Part shown: piece by piece, positions 33,296 to 40,036 of the stretch | Numbering within the stretch: position 1 is the first letter of the stretch | Layout of the letters: every line of letters starts with the position of its first letter | NCBI GenBank assembly: GCA_015488685.1 | Contig: WFNH01000025.1 | Location: 1 to 40,036 of the forward strand | Direction: 5' to 3' | From: Marinosulfonomonas sp. | GTDB lineage: Bacteria; Pseudomonadota; Alphaproteobacteria; Rhodobacterales; Rhodobacteraceae | DNA length: 40,036 nucleotides | Translations under genes and position numbers: made by a program | Notes under the pieces: generated by a model | The model's input: only the letters and a program-made list of their open reading frames with translations | Databases searched by the model: none | Told to the model about the DNA's origin: nothing

Positions 33296-34057
33296 TTAGG
33301 AAACCCGGAAATTTTGCCCCAGATAGACGCGTTTGACGTTCTCATCTTTGACCACCTCGTCAGTGGTGCCGCTCATCAATACTTTACCATCGTGCAGGAT
33401 ATAGGCGCGTTCAACAATTTCCAGTGTTTCGCGCACATTATGGTCGGTGATCAGCACACCGATGCCACGGGTTTTCAATGTTGCCACCAGTTCGCGAATT
33501 TCGCCAACGGCAATCGGATCGACTCCGGCAAAAGGTTCGTCCAGCAACAGGTACTTCGGATTGGCCGCCAGACAACGGGCAATTTCAACACGGCGGCGCT
33601 CCCCGCCCGACAGCGACAGTGCCGAGGCGCGGCGTAAATGTTCGATCGAAAAATCACCCAGCAGTTCTTCCAGCCGTTCACGGCGCTTGTGACGGTCGCG
33701 TTCTGATATTTCCAGAATTGCCAGAATATTATCTTCGACACTTAGTCCGCGAAAGATGGAAACCTCTTGCGGAAGATACCCGATCCCCAGTTTGGCACGG
33801 CGATACATCGGCAACATGGTTACATTGCGTCCATCAATCATCACCTGCCCGCCTTCTGGGGTGATCAGGCCGGCGATGGCATAGAAACAGGTGGTTTTCC
33901 CCGATCCGTTCGGTCCCAGCAGGGCCACAACCTCGCCACGGCCCAGATCAATGCTGACGTCACGGATAACCGGCCGCTTGCGATAGCTTTTGCGCAGGTT
34001 GCGGATTTGCAAGCCGCCGCTGCCATCGGCAACTGTCAGGTCGGGGGCCTGTGCCAT
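33296..34057 (-). CDS. lptB: LPS export ABC ATPase LptB
   Basis: The 253-residue ATPase has Walker A GPNGSGKTT, Q-loop LPQEVSIFRGLSVEDNI, signature LSGGERRR, Walker B LLLDEPFAGVDP and the switch His in LITDHNVRETL. LptB powers extraction of LPS from the inner membrane with LptFG, whose genes are not in this window. It lies 3 bases after lptA and upstream of rpoN, the usual order. Confidence 0.95.
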   Translation of the reverse strand: MAQAPDLTVADGSGGLQIRNLRKSYRKRPVIRDVSIDLGRGEVVALLGPNGSGKTTCFYAIAGLITPEGGQVMIDGRNVTMLPMYRRAKLGIGYLPQEVSIFRGLSVEDNILAILEISERDRHKRRERLEELLGDFSIEHLRRASALSLSGGERRRVEIARCLAANPKYLLLDEPFAGVDPIAVGEIRELVATLKTRGIGVLITDHNVRETLEIVERAYILHDGKVLMSGTTDEVVKDENVKRVYLGQNFRVS

Positions 34058-34060
34058 AGA

Positions 34061-34564
34061 TCAGTTCCCGCCGGTTTGCAGAATGGATTTAACACGGCCC
34101 TCTAGCGTGGCCTGCCCTGTGTTCAGGTCAACCACCATCTTGTTTGACGACAGCGCACTTTGCCCCTGCGTCAGGATCACATTGCCGGTCATCACGATAT
34201 TTCCGCTGTCGATGGAATATACCGCATCCGCTGCTTCAGCCGCCTCGGCACCATTCACCAGAACGACATTGCCGGTTGCATGCATCTTGGAAATCTTGCG
34301 CGGGCCGTCACCGGTGGAATACACCACCACAACGCGGTCGGCTGAAAGGCGCATGGTGCCTTGACCCACCACCACATTGCCGCTGAACACAGCCGAGCCG
34401 TCCTCCTGGTTGATCTGTAACGTATCCGAGGAAACCTCGACCGGCTGGGTCGAATCGTGCTTCAATCCGCCAAACGCCACCTGGGTGCCTTGGGCTGCGG
34501 TAATTGCCGGTGTCAGAACCAGCAAAAGCGCCATGAAAACTGCGCGTAAATTGGTAAACATCAT
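34061..34564 (-). CDS. lptA: LPS transport periplasmic protein LptA
   Basis: The 167-residue protein has a signal peptide (to about residue 25, ITAAQG). The beta-jelly-roll repeats of the OstA fold follow (VEVSSDTLQINQEDGSAVFSGNVVVGQG, then RVVVVYSTG and GNIVMTGNVILTQG). It forms the periplasmic bridge for LPS. Two ATGs stand in tandem; GAGGGG is five bases from the second (34561), which is the better start. Confidence 0.92.
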   Translation of the reverse strand: MMFTNLRAVFMALLLVLTPAITAAQGTQVAFGGLKHDSTQPVEVSSDTLQINQEDGSAVFSGNVVVGQGTMRLSADRVVVVYSTGDGPRKISKMHATGNVVLVNGAEAAEAADAVYSIDSGNIVMTGNVILTQGQSALSSNKMVVDLNTGQATLEGRVKSILQTGGN

Positions 34565-34585
34565 TTCCCCTCGAAATTCGGGCGA

Positions 34586-35194
34586 CTAGCCTTTGGGATC
34601 GTATACCAGCTTCACCCCACCCTTGAAAACCAGAAGATTCGCGCCTTTGGCCCCATTTTGGCGTTCCAGCAGCATTTGTCCGGCTTCCAGCGTGCCCAGC
34701 GGGCCGGTGGCGGTGACTGTGCCATCGGTTTGGGCGCGGGTTTCGTTCAGCGCAGCGGTCAAGCCCGAGGTGTTGATCACATAGCCCGTCGAGGTTTCGA
34801 TCCGTACGCCGCCTTGCAGGGTGACAACCTGTTGGCCGGTATCAATCACCCCGTCATCGGCGGCAATGTCGATCCGCCCGCCAGTGGTATCCTCGATCAT
34901 GGTGGTCAAATCGGTGGCGGTGAAGGTTTCGGGATTGTCGGGGTCGGGGCGGGCCGAAGCCGCGATGATCGAGATGGCCGAGCCATCTTCGGTCACACCG
35001 GCGTAATTCGGCGCGCCGACTCGCTGTTCGCGGGCCAGACCTTCGACATCGACTTTGGCATAGGGGATCGACAACGTCGGGTCGATATTGCGTGAAAACA
35101 GGAACAGCGTCGACAGGATGCCCAGCGCGACGATGGGCAGGATCACCTTGGTCCAGGCAACAAATCGGGAATAGCTGTTGTCGTAAGTGGTCAT
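34586..35194 (-). CDS. lptC: LPS export protein LptC
   Basis: The ATG at 35194 (MTTYDNSYSRFV) gives 202 residues; the longer frame to 35245 adds an unlikely leader. A single N-terminal TM helix (about 13-33) anchors a periplasmic beta-jelly roll with ETFTATDLTTMIEDTTGG and GQQVVTLQGGVRIETSTGY. LptC passes LPS from LptB2FG to LptA, the next gene. Confidence 0.9.
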   Translation of the reverse strand: MTTYDNSYSRFVAWTKVILPIVALGILSTLFLFSRNIDPTLSIPYAKVDVEGLAREQRVGAPNYAGVTEDGSAISIIAASARPDPDNPETFTATDLTTMIEDTTGGRIDIAADDGVIDTGQQVVTLQGGVRIETSTGYVINTSGLTAALNETRAQTDGTVTATGPLGTLEAGQMLLERQNGAKGANLLVFKGGVKLVYDPKG

Positions 35195-35297
35195 GCGGGA
35201 ACCGTGCCAGAATATGGGTGCTTGGCCAAGGGAATTGCAAAACACATAGGCGATGCACCGCCGATGTGATCACGCCCATGCGGCAGCAAGTAGCGCA

Positions 35298-35912
35298 TTA
35301 CGAGTGGGCGAAAATATCGATTTCCGGCCAGCCGGCAAGATCCAGATTGGCGCGCATCGGCAGGAAATCAAAACAGGCCTGCGCAATCTCCATCCGCCCT
35401 TCGCGCTCCATCCGTTTGTTCAATTCCTCGCGCAGGCGGTGCAGATACAGCACATCCGAGGCCGCGTAATCGATCTGGGCCTTGGTCAGTTCCGCCGCCC
35501 CCCAGTCCGAGCTTTGCTGGTATTTGGAAATATCCACGCCCAACAATTCATGCAGCAGGTTCTTAAGGCCGTGCCGGTCGGTGTAAGTGCGGATCAGTCT
35601 CGAGGCGATTTTAGTGCAGTAAACCGGCGCCGTAACGGTGCCAAAGGCATTCTGCATCGCGGCGATGTCAAACCGGCCAAAGTGAAACAGTTTCAGCACA
35701 TTCGGGTTGGCCAGCATCCGGCACAGGTTCGGCGCCTCGGTCTGGCCTTTGGCGACTTGCACCAGATGGGCGTTACCGTCGCCACCGGACATCTGCACCA
35801 GGCACAGGCGGTCGCGCATCGGGTTCAGACCCATGGTTTCGCAATCAATCGCGACGATCGGGCCAAGGTCCAGATCATCGGGCAGGTCGTTTTGGTATAG
35901 GTAATTGGCCAC
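35298..35912 (-). CDS. rnd: Ribonuclease D-type 3'-5' exonuclease
   Basis: The 204-residue protein consists of the DEDDy exonuclease domain alone, without the HRDC domains of E. coli RNase D. Exo I is AIDCETMGL (Asp and Glu), Exo II includes KLFHFGRFDIAAM, and Exo III is QIDYAASDVLYLHRL with the catalytic Tyr and Asp. It trims tRNA or other RNA 3' ends. The short form next to lptC is typical for this group. It is divergent from kdsB. Confidence 0.92.
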   Translation of the reverse strand: MANYLYQNDLPDDLDLGPIVAIDCETMGLNPMRDRLCLVQMSGGDGNAHLVQVAKGQTEAPNLCRMLANPNVLKLFHFGRFDIAAMQNAFGTVTAPVYCTKIASRLIRTYTDRHGLKNLLHELLGVDISKYQQSSDWGAAELTKAQIDYAASDVLYLHRLREELNKRMEREGRMEIAQACFDFLPMRANLDLAGWPEIDIFAHS

Positions 35913-35981
35913 GGTATTTCCTTATGCTGTTATCTGGGTGTTACACAGAAAAACAGCGCGCTTCCAGTCTGAAAACATGCG

Positions 35982-36044
35982 CTGCCCCGGACCTGATCCG
36001 GGGCCTTCTGCACCAAAGCAGGCCCCGGATCAGGTCCGGGGCAG
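35982..36044. repeat. REP-like palindrome doublet (25-bp perfect inverted repeat)
   Basis: The arms 35982-36006 and 36020-36044 are perfectly complementary and enclose a 13-base loop. Each arm is itself a palindrome, CCCCGGA-n5-TCCGGGG. The element is thus two copies of one palindrome in opposite orientation, in the gap between the divergent rnd and kdsB genes. Similar CCGGAnnnnnTCCGG units are, from memory, dispersed in many alphaproteobacterial genomes. Confidence 0.92.
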
Positions 36045-36110
36045 GGTCAGTCACACATAATACTGCATTTTTTGCTTGGCCCTGCCGCGCGGATAACGCA
36101 TCACGGGAGT

Positions 36111-36917
36111 ATGAATGACAAAGTGATCATAGTTATCCCCGCCCGCTATGCCTCGTCCCGCTATCCGGGCAAACCGCTGGCCCCGCTGAAAGGGGCCACA
36201 GGCAAGGCCAAGCCGCTGATCGAACGCAGTTGGGACGCGGCCAAGGCTGTGGCTGGAGTATCCGAAGTCTACATCGCCACCGATGACGCCGGTATCGCAC
36301 GCGAGGCCGAAAGGTTCGGCGCAAAGGTTCTGATGACCGGCGAGGATTGCGCCAACGGCACCGAACGGGTTGCCGATGCCCTGCGCCATCTGGACGATCT
36401 GCCCGACATCGTGGTCAACCTGCAAGGCGATGCGCCGCTAACCCCGTCGTGGTTCCTGTCCGCCCTGATCGACGAAATGCGCGATAACCCCGATGTGCAG
36501 ATGGCCACGCCGGTGTTGCGTTGTGATGGTGAAATGCTGGCCAACCTGCGCGAGGACCGGCGCAATGGTCGCGTTGGCGGCACCACGGCGGTGTTTGATG
36601 TGAACCATGATGCGCTGTATTTTTCCAAAGAGGTCGTGCCTTATACCGATGACAGCTATAACGCCCAGACCATGACACCGGTTTTTCACCATGTCGGCGC
36701 ATATGCCTACCGCCCCGCCACGCTGAAGGCCTATCACGATTGGGGCGTTTGCGAGTTGGAGCAGTTGGAGGGGCTGGAGCAATTACGGTTCCTGCAACGC
36801 GGCGTGCGTGTGCGCTGTGTCGAGGTCGAGGCGCGTGGTACAGTATTCTGGGAATTGAACAACCCGACCGACATTGAGCGGATCGAGGCCGAATTGAAAA
36901 GAAGGGGTGAGGCATGA
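36111..36917 (+). CDS. kdsB: 3-deoxy-manno-octulosonate cytidylyltransferase KdsB
   Basis: The ATG at 36111 (MNDKVIIVIPARYASSRYPGKPL) gives 268 residues. The CMP-Kdo synthetase motifs are present: IPARYASSRYPGKPLA, YIATDDAGIAREAERFG, NLQGDAPLTP and RGTVFWELNNPTDIERIE. It activates Kdo with CTP for lipid A core synthesis. GGGAG lies only one base before the ATG, so the translation start is not certain. Its stop overlaps kdsA by ATGA. Confidence 0.92.
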   Translation: MNDKVIIVIPARYASSRYPGKPLAPLKGATGKAKPLIERSWDAAKAVAGVSEVYIATDDAGIAREAERFGAKVLMTGEDCANGTERVADALRHLDDLPDIVVNLQGDAPLTPSWFLSALIDEMRDNPDVQMATPVLRCDGEMLANLREDRRNGRVGGTTAVFDVNHDALYFSKEVVPYTDDSYNAQTMTPVFHHVGAYAYRPATLKAYHDWGVCELEQLEGLEQLRFLQRGVRVRCVEVEARGTVFWELNNPTDIERIEAELKRRGEA

Positions 36918-37732
36918 AAACTGTAACCGTAGGACAGGTCGAATTTTCCAATGACGCGCCTTTTGTGCTGATCGCGGGGCCGTGTCAGCTGGAAGGGCTG
37001 GATCACAGCCGCAAGATTGCCGAAACCCTGACCGGGCTGTGTTCCGATCTGGACATTCCTTTGGTGTTCAAAGGCAGTTTCGATAAAGCCAACCGCACCA
37101 GCCTGTCGGGCAAACGGGGCTTGGGGCTGGACGAGGGGCTTTCCATCCTGTCGAAAATTTCCGATGAATTCGGCTGCCCCACCCTGACCGATGTGCATGA
37201 CATCCCGCAATGTGCGGTGGCGGCGCAGGCGGTGGATATCATCCAGATCCCCGCGTTCTTGTGCCGCCAGACCGATTTGTTGCTGGCTGCTGGCGAAACC
37301 GGCGCCGCGATCAATGTGAAAAAGGGGCAGTTTCTGGCCCCGAATGATATGGCCCATGTGGCGGATAAAATCGCCAGCACGGGGAATGAGCGCATCCTGC
37401 TGACGGATCGTGGCACATCGTTCGGCTATAATATGCTTGTCAGTGATTTCCGCAGTCTGCCGATCATGGCCGAAACCGGCTATCCGGTGGTGTATGACGC
37501 CACCCATTCGGTGCAATTCCCGGGCGGGCAGGGCGGATCAAGCGGTGGCAAACGCGAATACGTCCCGCCACTGGCCCGCGCGGCGCTGGCTGTGGGCTGT
37601 GCGGCGATTTTCGTTGAAACCCACCCCGACCCCGATCATGCGCCCAGCGACGGGCCGAACATGGTGGTGCTGGACCAGATGGGCGAAATGCTGACGCAGC
37701 TAAAGGCGATTGATACGTTGATGAAGGGTTAG
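36914..37732 (+). CDS. kdsA: 3-deoxy-8-phosphooctulonate synthase KdsA
   Basis: The 272-residue TIM-barrel enzyme shows VLIAGPCQLEGLDHS, VFKGSFDKANRTSL, TDVHDIPQC, GAAINVKKGQFLAPNDM, DRGTSFGYN and VYDATHSVQFPGGQG, all standard for KdsA. It condenses arabinose-5-phosphate with phosphoenolpyruvate. It is co-translated with kdsB and converges on kdsD, the supplier of arabinose-5-phosphate, with 8 bases between. Confidence 0.95.
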   Translation: MKTVTVGQVEFSNDAPFVLIAGPCQLEGLDHSRKIAETLTGLCSDLDIPLVFKGSFDKANRTSLSGKRGLGLDEGLSILSKISDEFGCPTLTDVHDIPQCAVAAQAVDIIQIPAFLCRQTDLLLAAGETGAAINVKKGQFLAPNDMAHVADKIASTGNERILLTDRGTSFGYNMLVSDFRSLPIMAETGYPVVYDATHSVQFPGGQGGSSGGKREYVPPLARAALAVGCAAIFVETHPDPDHAPSDGPNMVVLDQMGEMLTQLKAIDTLMKG

Positions 37733-37740
37733 ATCAGGCT

Positions 37741-38742
37741 CTAGGCTACGCCCATCTGCAACAGTTGATGCACCGTGATCAGCCCCACGGGCCGGTCTGC
37801 TTCCATCACAAAGGCCGCCGTGATCCGTTTGGTCTGCATCACATTCAGTGCGCGGGCGCACAGGCGGTCCGGATCAATCGTGATACCGCCTTTGGTCATC
37901 AGGGCTTTGGCCTTGGCCTCGCCGATCACCGATTGCAGGGTGCCCGATGCGTTGCTTTCCAGATAGCGCCGGATATCGCCGTCGGTGATCACACCGGCAA
38001 GGCTGCCGTCGGGGTTCTGCATCCCGACAATGCCAAACCCTTTGGCGGAAATCTCGCTGATCACCTCGATCACTGGCGCATCCAGCGGCACCAGCGGCAA
38101 TTCATCCCCCTTGTGCATGATATCGCGCACCGGCATCAGGGCCGAGCCAAGCTTGCCGCCCGGATGGAAATTGCGAAAGCTTTCCTCGGTAAAGCCGCGC
38201 ATTTGCAGCAATGTCACTGCCAGCGCGTCGCCCATCGCCATTTGCAACAGGGTCGATGTGGTCGGGGCAAGGTTATGCGGGCAGGCCTCGGCCGCCTTGG
38301 GCAGAACCAGCGGGTAGCGGGATTTGCTGGCCAGCGTGCTGCCCGTGCGCCCCGTGATGCCGATGATCGGCACGTCAAAGCGGATGCCATAGGCAATGAT
38401 ATCGGCCATTTCCTTGGTCTCGCCTGACCATGACAACAGCAGCAAAACGTCGTCTGACTGGATCATCCCCAGATCGCCGTGACTGGCCTCGGAGGCGTGC
38501 ACGAAAAACGCAGGTGTGCCGGTCGAGGCAAATGTCGCTGCCAGCTTGCGGGCGACATGGCCGCTTTTGCCGATGCCCGACAGGATCAGCCGCCCCTTCA
38601 TGTTGAAGATCAGATCGGCGGCACCGGCAACGGCGGCAGACAAGTAGGGGCCGGTTACAGCCTTTTGCAATTCACCAAGGCCGGATTGGAAACGGGTCAG
38701 GGCCTCGGAAACCGAGGAAAGCGGATCAACAGGTTTTTTCAT
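37741..38742 (-). CDS. kdsD: Arabinose-5-phosphate isomerase (KdsD/KpsF)
   Basis: The 333-residue protein has an N-terminal SIS domain (GIGKSGHVARKLAATFASTGTPAFFVH, HGDLGMI, LLLSWSGETKE) and two C-terminal CBS repeats (about 205-330). This is the architecture of the isomerase that turns ribulose-5-phosphate into arabinose-5-phosphate. Together with kdsA and kdsB the window holds three consecutive steps of CMP-Kdo formation; the phosphatase KdsC is not seen here. The gene follows the unknown duplicated-protein gene by 33 bases on the same strand. Confidence 0.93.
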   Translation of the reverse strand: MKKPVDPLSSVSEALTRFQSGLGELQKAVTGPYLSAAVAGAADLIFNMKGRLILSGIGKSGHVARKLAATFASTGTPAFFVHASEASHGDLGMIQSDDVLLLLSWSGETKEMADIIAYGIRFDVPIIGITGRTGSTLASKSRYPLVLPKAAEACPHNLAPTTSTLLQMAMGDALAVTLLQMRGFTEESFRNFHPGGKLGSALMPVRDIMHKGDELPLVPLDAPVIEVISEISAKGFGIVGMQNPDGSLAGVITDGDIRRYLESNASGTLQSVIGEAKAKALMTKGGITIDPDRLCARALNVMQTKRITAAFVMEADRPVGLITVHQLLQMGVA

Positions 38743-38775
38743 GGGAAAACCGATAGCCGTTACGCGGTGAACTGT

Positions 38776-39567
38776 CTAGTGAAGCATGGCCAGCCATGTG
38801 GTAAGCGGGGTGTCAATCTGTGCCCCTTGCGCTTGTGCGGCATCATTCAAGGCCGAAATAACGCCGGTTTCCAGTGCTGATTTTGCATCACCAATGCGGG
38901 CGGACTGGCAGGAAACGGTAACGGCAGCAATGTCGCGAGCGTCCAACGCGGGCAGGCGGCTGATGCCGATGTTGCCCTTGCCGAACCCCGCGTCATTGAA
39001 AACGGCGATGCGCACAGGGGCCTTGATAGCGCGGGCCGGATTGCCGCCGATCAACCCGCCATGCGAGCCGGTGATCACGATCTTGCCGCTGTCCTGCGGC
39101 CCAACCAGAGAGGCCGAGTCGAGTAATTCCACCGATACCGTGCCAACCTGAACGGACTGGCGCGCCTCTGGATAAGGGGGCAGTTTGCCCTGTGGCATGG
39201 GAGTGTTTTCAAGCAGGGTAATGGCTGTGGCAACCGGCATCCCTGTCACCAGACCCAGTGTTTCGGCCACCCTATTCACCACGCTGACCACCCCGTTTGT
39301 CAATGTATCCGCCGCCGATCCGATCTCGCAACTCTGGCAATCCACCCCCGCTGCGGCCATGCCCGTATCAGCCAGCGCCAACACACCGGCAACGCCTGCC
39401 TGCTCCAGTCCGATCCCTGCGTCATTGAACAACACCGCCCGCGCCCCTGCACCCGAGGCCACCGCCGCCGGATAGAACCCGCCGTGCGATCCGCTGACCA
39501 CGATCTGCCCTGCGGTCGCCGTTGTTGCGTCGGTGATGGAATCCAGAAGCTGTATTTTATCGGCCAT
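38776..39567 (-). CDS. Internally duplicated protein of unknown function
   Basis: The 263-residue protein consists of two repeats of about 115 residues (roughly 5-119 and 146-262), separated by a Pro-rich linker (MPQGKLPPYPEARQ). Each repeat has the same three motifs: GSHGG, then FNDAG about 20 residues on, then a C-terminal (D/S)CQS(C/A)xIG, and a helix ending before a T-L-rich segment. I do not recognise the family. There is no signal peptide, TM helix or nucleotide loop. The conserved His, Asp and Cys look like active-site or metal residues. It is divergent from an IclR-type regulator, which points to a catabolic role (inference). Confidence 0.75.
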   Translation of the reverse strand: MADKIQLLDSITDATTATAGQIVVSGSHGGFYPAAVASGAGARAVLFNDAGIGLEQAGVAGVLALADTGMAAAGVDCQSCEIGSAADTLTNGVVSVVNRVAETLGLVTGMPVATAITLLENTPMPQGKLPPYPEARQSVQVGTVSVELLDSASLVGPQDSGKIVITGSHGGLIGGNPARAIKAPVRIAVFNDAGFGKGNIGISRLPALDARDIAAVTVSCQSARIGDAKSALETGVISALNDAAQAQGAQIDTPLTTWLAMLH

Positions 39568-39606
39568 GGTTCTTGACTCGTTGGTTGAATTAATTGCACG
39601 TTAACA

Positions 39607-39631
39607 GAACGATTTGTTCCGATAAACGGAA
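39607..39631. promoter_or_regulatory. Overlapping palindromes between the IclR-type gene and the duplicated-protein gene
   Basis: TTCCG-ATAAA-CGGAA at 39617-39631 is a perfect palindrome. GAAC-GATTT-GTTC at 39607-39619 overlaps it. IclR proteins usually bind palindromes of about 15 bases in the divergent intergenic region, so this is a good operator candidate 12 bases before the regulator ATG. Confidence 0.6.
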
Positions 39632-39643
39632 TTATGGTGGGGA

Positions 39644-40036
39644 ATGACAGAAATAGCGGCAATAACCGGTTCAATCGCCCGGGCAGCACGCATCATTGAT
39701 GTGCTGACGGCGGCCCCCGAAGGGCTGGCGCTGAACCAGATTGTCGAGCGTAGCGAGTTCTCCAAAACCACCGCATTCCGCGTGCTGGCCAATATGCAGG
39801 ATGTTGGATTCATCTATCAGGATCCAGAAAGCCGCCGCTATCTGCTGGGTCACAAGCTGGCCCATATCGCGCAGGTGGCGACAAGATCAAACATTGCCGG
39901 CATGGCGCAGCGCGGGATGGAACGGCTGGCCAAATTGTCCGAAGACACAGTGTTTCTGTCGGTGCCCGAAGGGGCGGCGGCGATCTGTGTGGCGCGGGCC
40001 ACAGGGGCGTTTCCGATCCGGACCCTGACGCTGAAC
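39644..40036 (+). CDS. IclR-family transcriptional regulator (cut by window edge)
   Basis: The first 131 residues are visible. A winged helix-turn-helix lies at about 8-65 (SIARAARIIDVLTAAPEGLALNQIVERSEFSKTTAFRVLANMQDVGFI, then SRRYLLG). The start of the IclR effector domain follows (MAQRGMERLAKLSEDTVFLSVPEGAAAICV). The frame is open at 40036. The effector is unknown; the target is probably the divergent gene at 38776-39567. Confidence 0.9.
   Translation, partial: MTEIAAITGSIARAARIIDVLTAAPEGLALNQIVERSEFSKTTAFRVLANMQDVGFIYQDPESRRYLLGHKLAHIAQVATRSNIAGMAQRGMERLAKLSEDTVFLSVPEGAAAICVARATGAFPIRTLTLN

Noticed and set aside
1-40036. CRISPR array, tRNA or rRNA genes, insertion sequences
   Set aside because: No regularly spaced direct repeats, cloverleaf-like segments, rRNA signatures or transposase motifs were seen when reading the window.

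Overview
The window looks like chromosomal DNA of a Rhodobacterales (Roseobacter-group) alphaproteobacterium. The grounds are moderately high GC, tightly packed genes with ATGA overlaps, a DUF1523-type protein, a split MnmD/MnmC2 pair, a KpsM-like exporter next to CysQ, and the lptC-lptA-lptB-rpoN-hpf-ptsN gene order. The species cannot be named from this sequence alone. No rRNA, tRNA, CRISPR array, insertion sequence or phage gene was seen.

Layout. 1-1480 (-) is the N-terminal flippase half of an MprF-like protein that runs off the left edge. 1741-6909 holds a Tat-exported metallo-beta-lactamase-fold hydrolase, a secreted DUF1080-like protein, a family-5 ABC solute-binding protein with an M20 amidohydrolase, and a divergent PAS-LuxR regulator. 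7021-15378 (+) is one long, tightly coupled operon of eleven genes. It encodes a TelA-like helical protein, a classical AAA ATPase, two large unrecognised proteins, a small putative zinc-binding protein and six small or medium membrane proteins, the last of which is DUF1523. This is the least described and most system-like part of the window.

15425-20963 is housekeeping and accessory: a DMT exporter, MnmD, an MnmC2-like oxidoreductase, an HTD2-like dehydratase, a VOC protein, AlkB, and a TetR regulator whose likely operators lie in front of a DUF3995 membrane gene. 20960-30797 is a surface-glycan region: a KpsM-like permease with an SH3-like exported protein (-), then cysQ, galU, galE, two paralogous GT2 glycosyltransferases, a GT14/Branch-type glycosyltransferase and a two-part sulfotransferase (+). 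PAPS-dependent sulfation and PAP removal by CysQ fit together, so the locus may make and export a sulfated polysaccharide (inference).

30799-38742 is the envelope and nitrogen-regulation block. ptsN, hpf, rpoN, lptB, lptA, lptC and rnd are on the minus strand, kdsB-kdsA are on the plus strand behind a palindromic repeat doublet, and kdsD is on the minus strand. Together these make and activate Kdo and move LPS to the outer membrane. The right end has an internally duplicated protein of unknown function, divergent from an IclR-type regulator cut by the window edge. All family calls are from reading the sequence; no database search was run.
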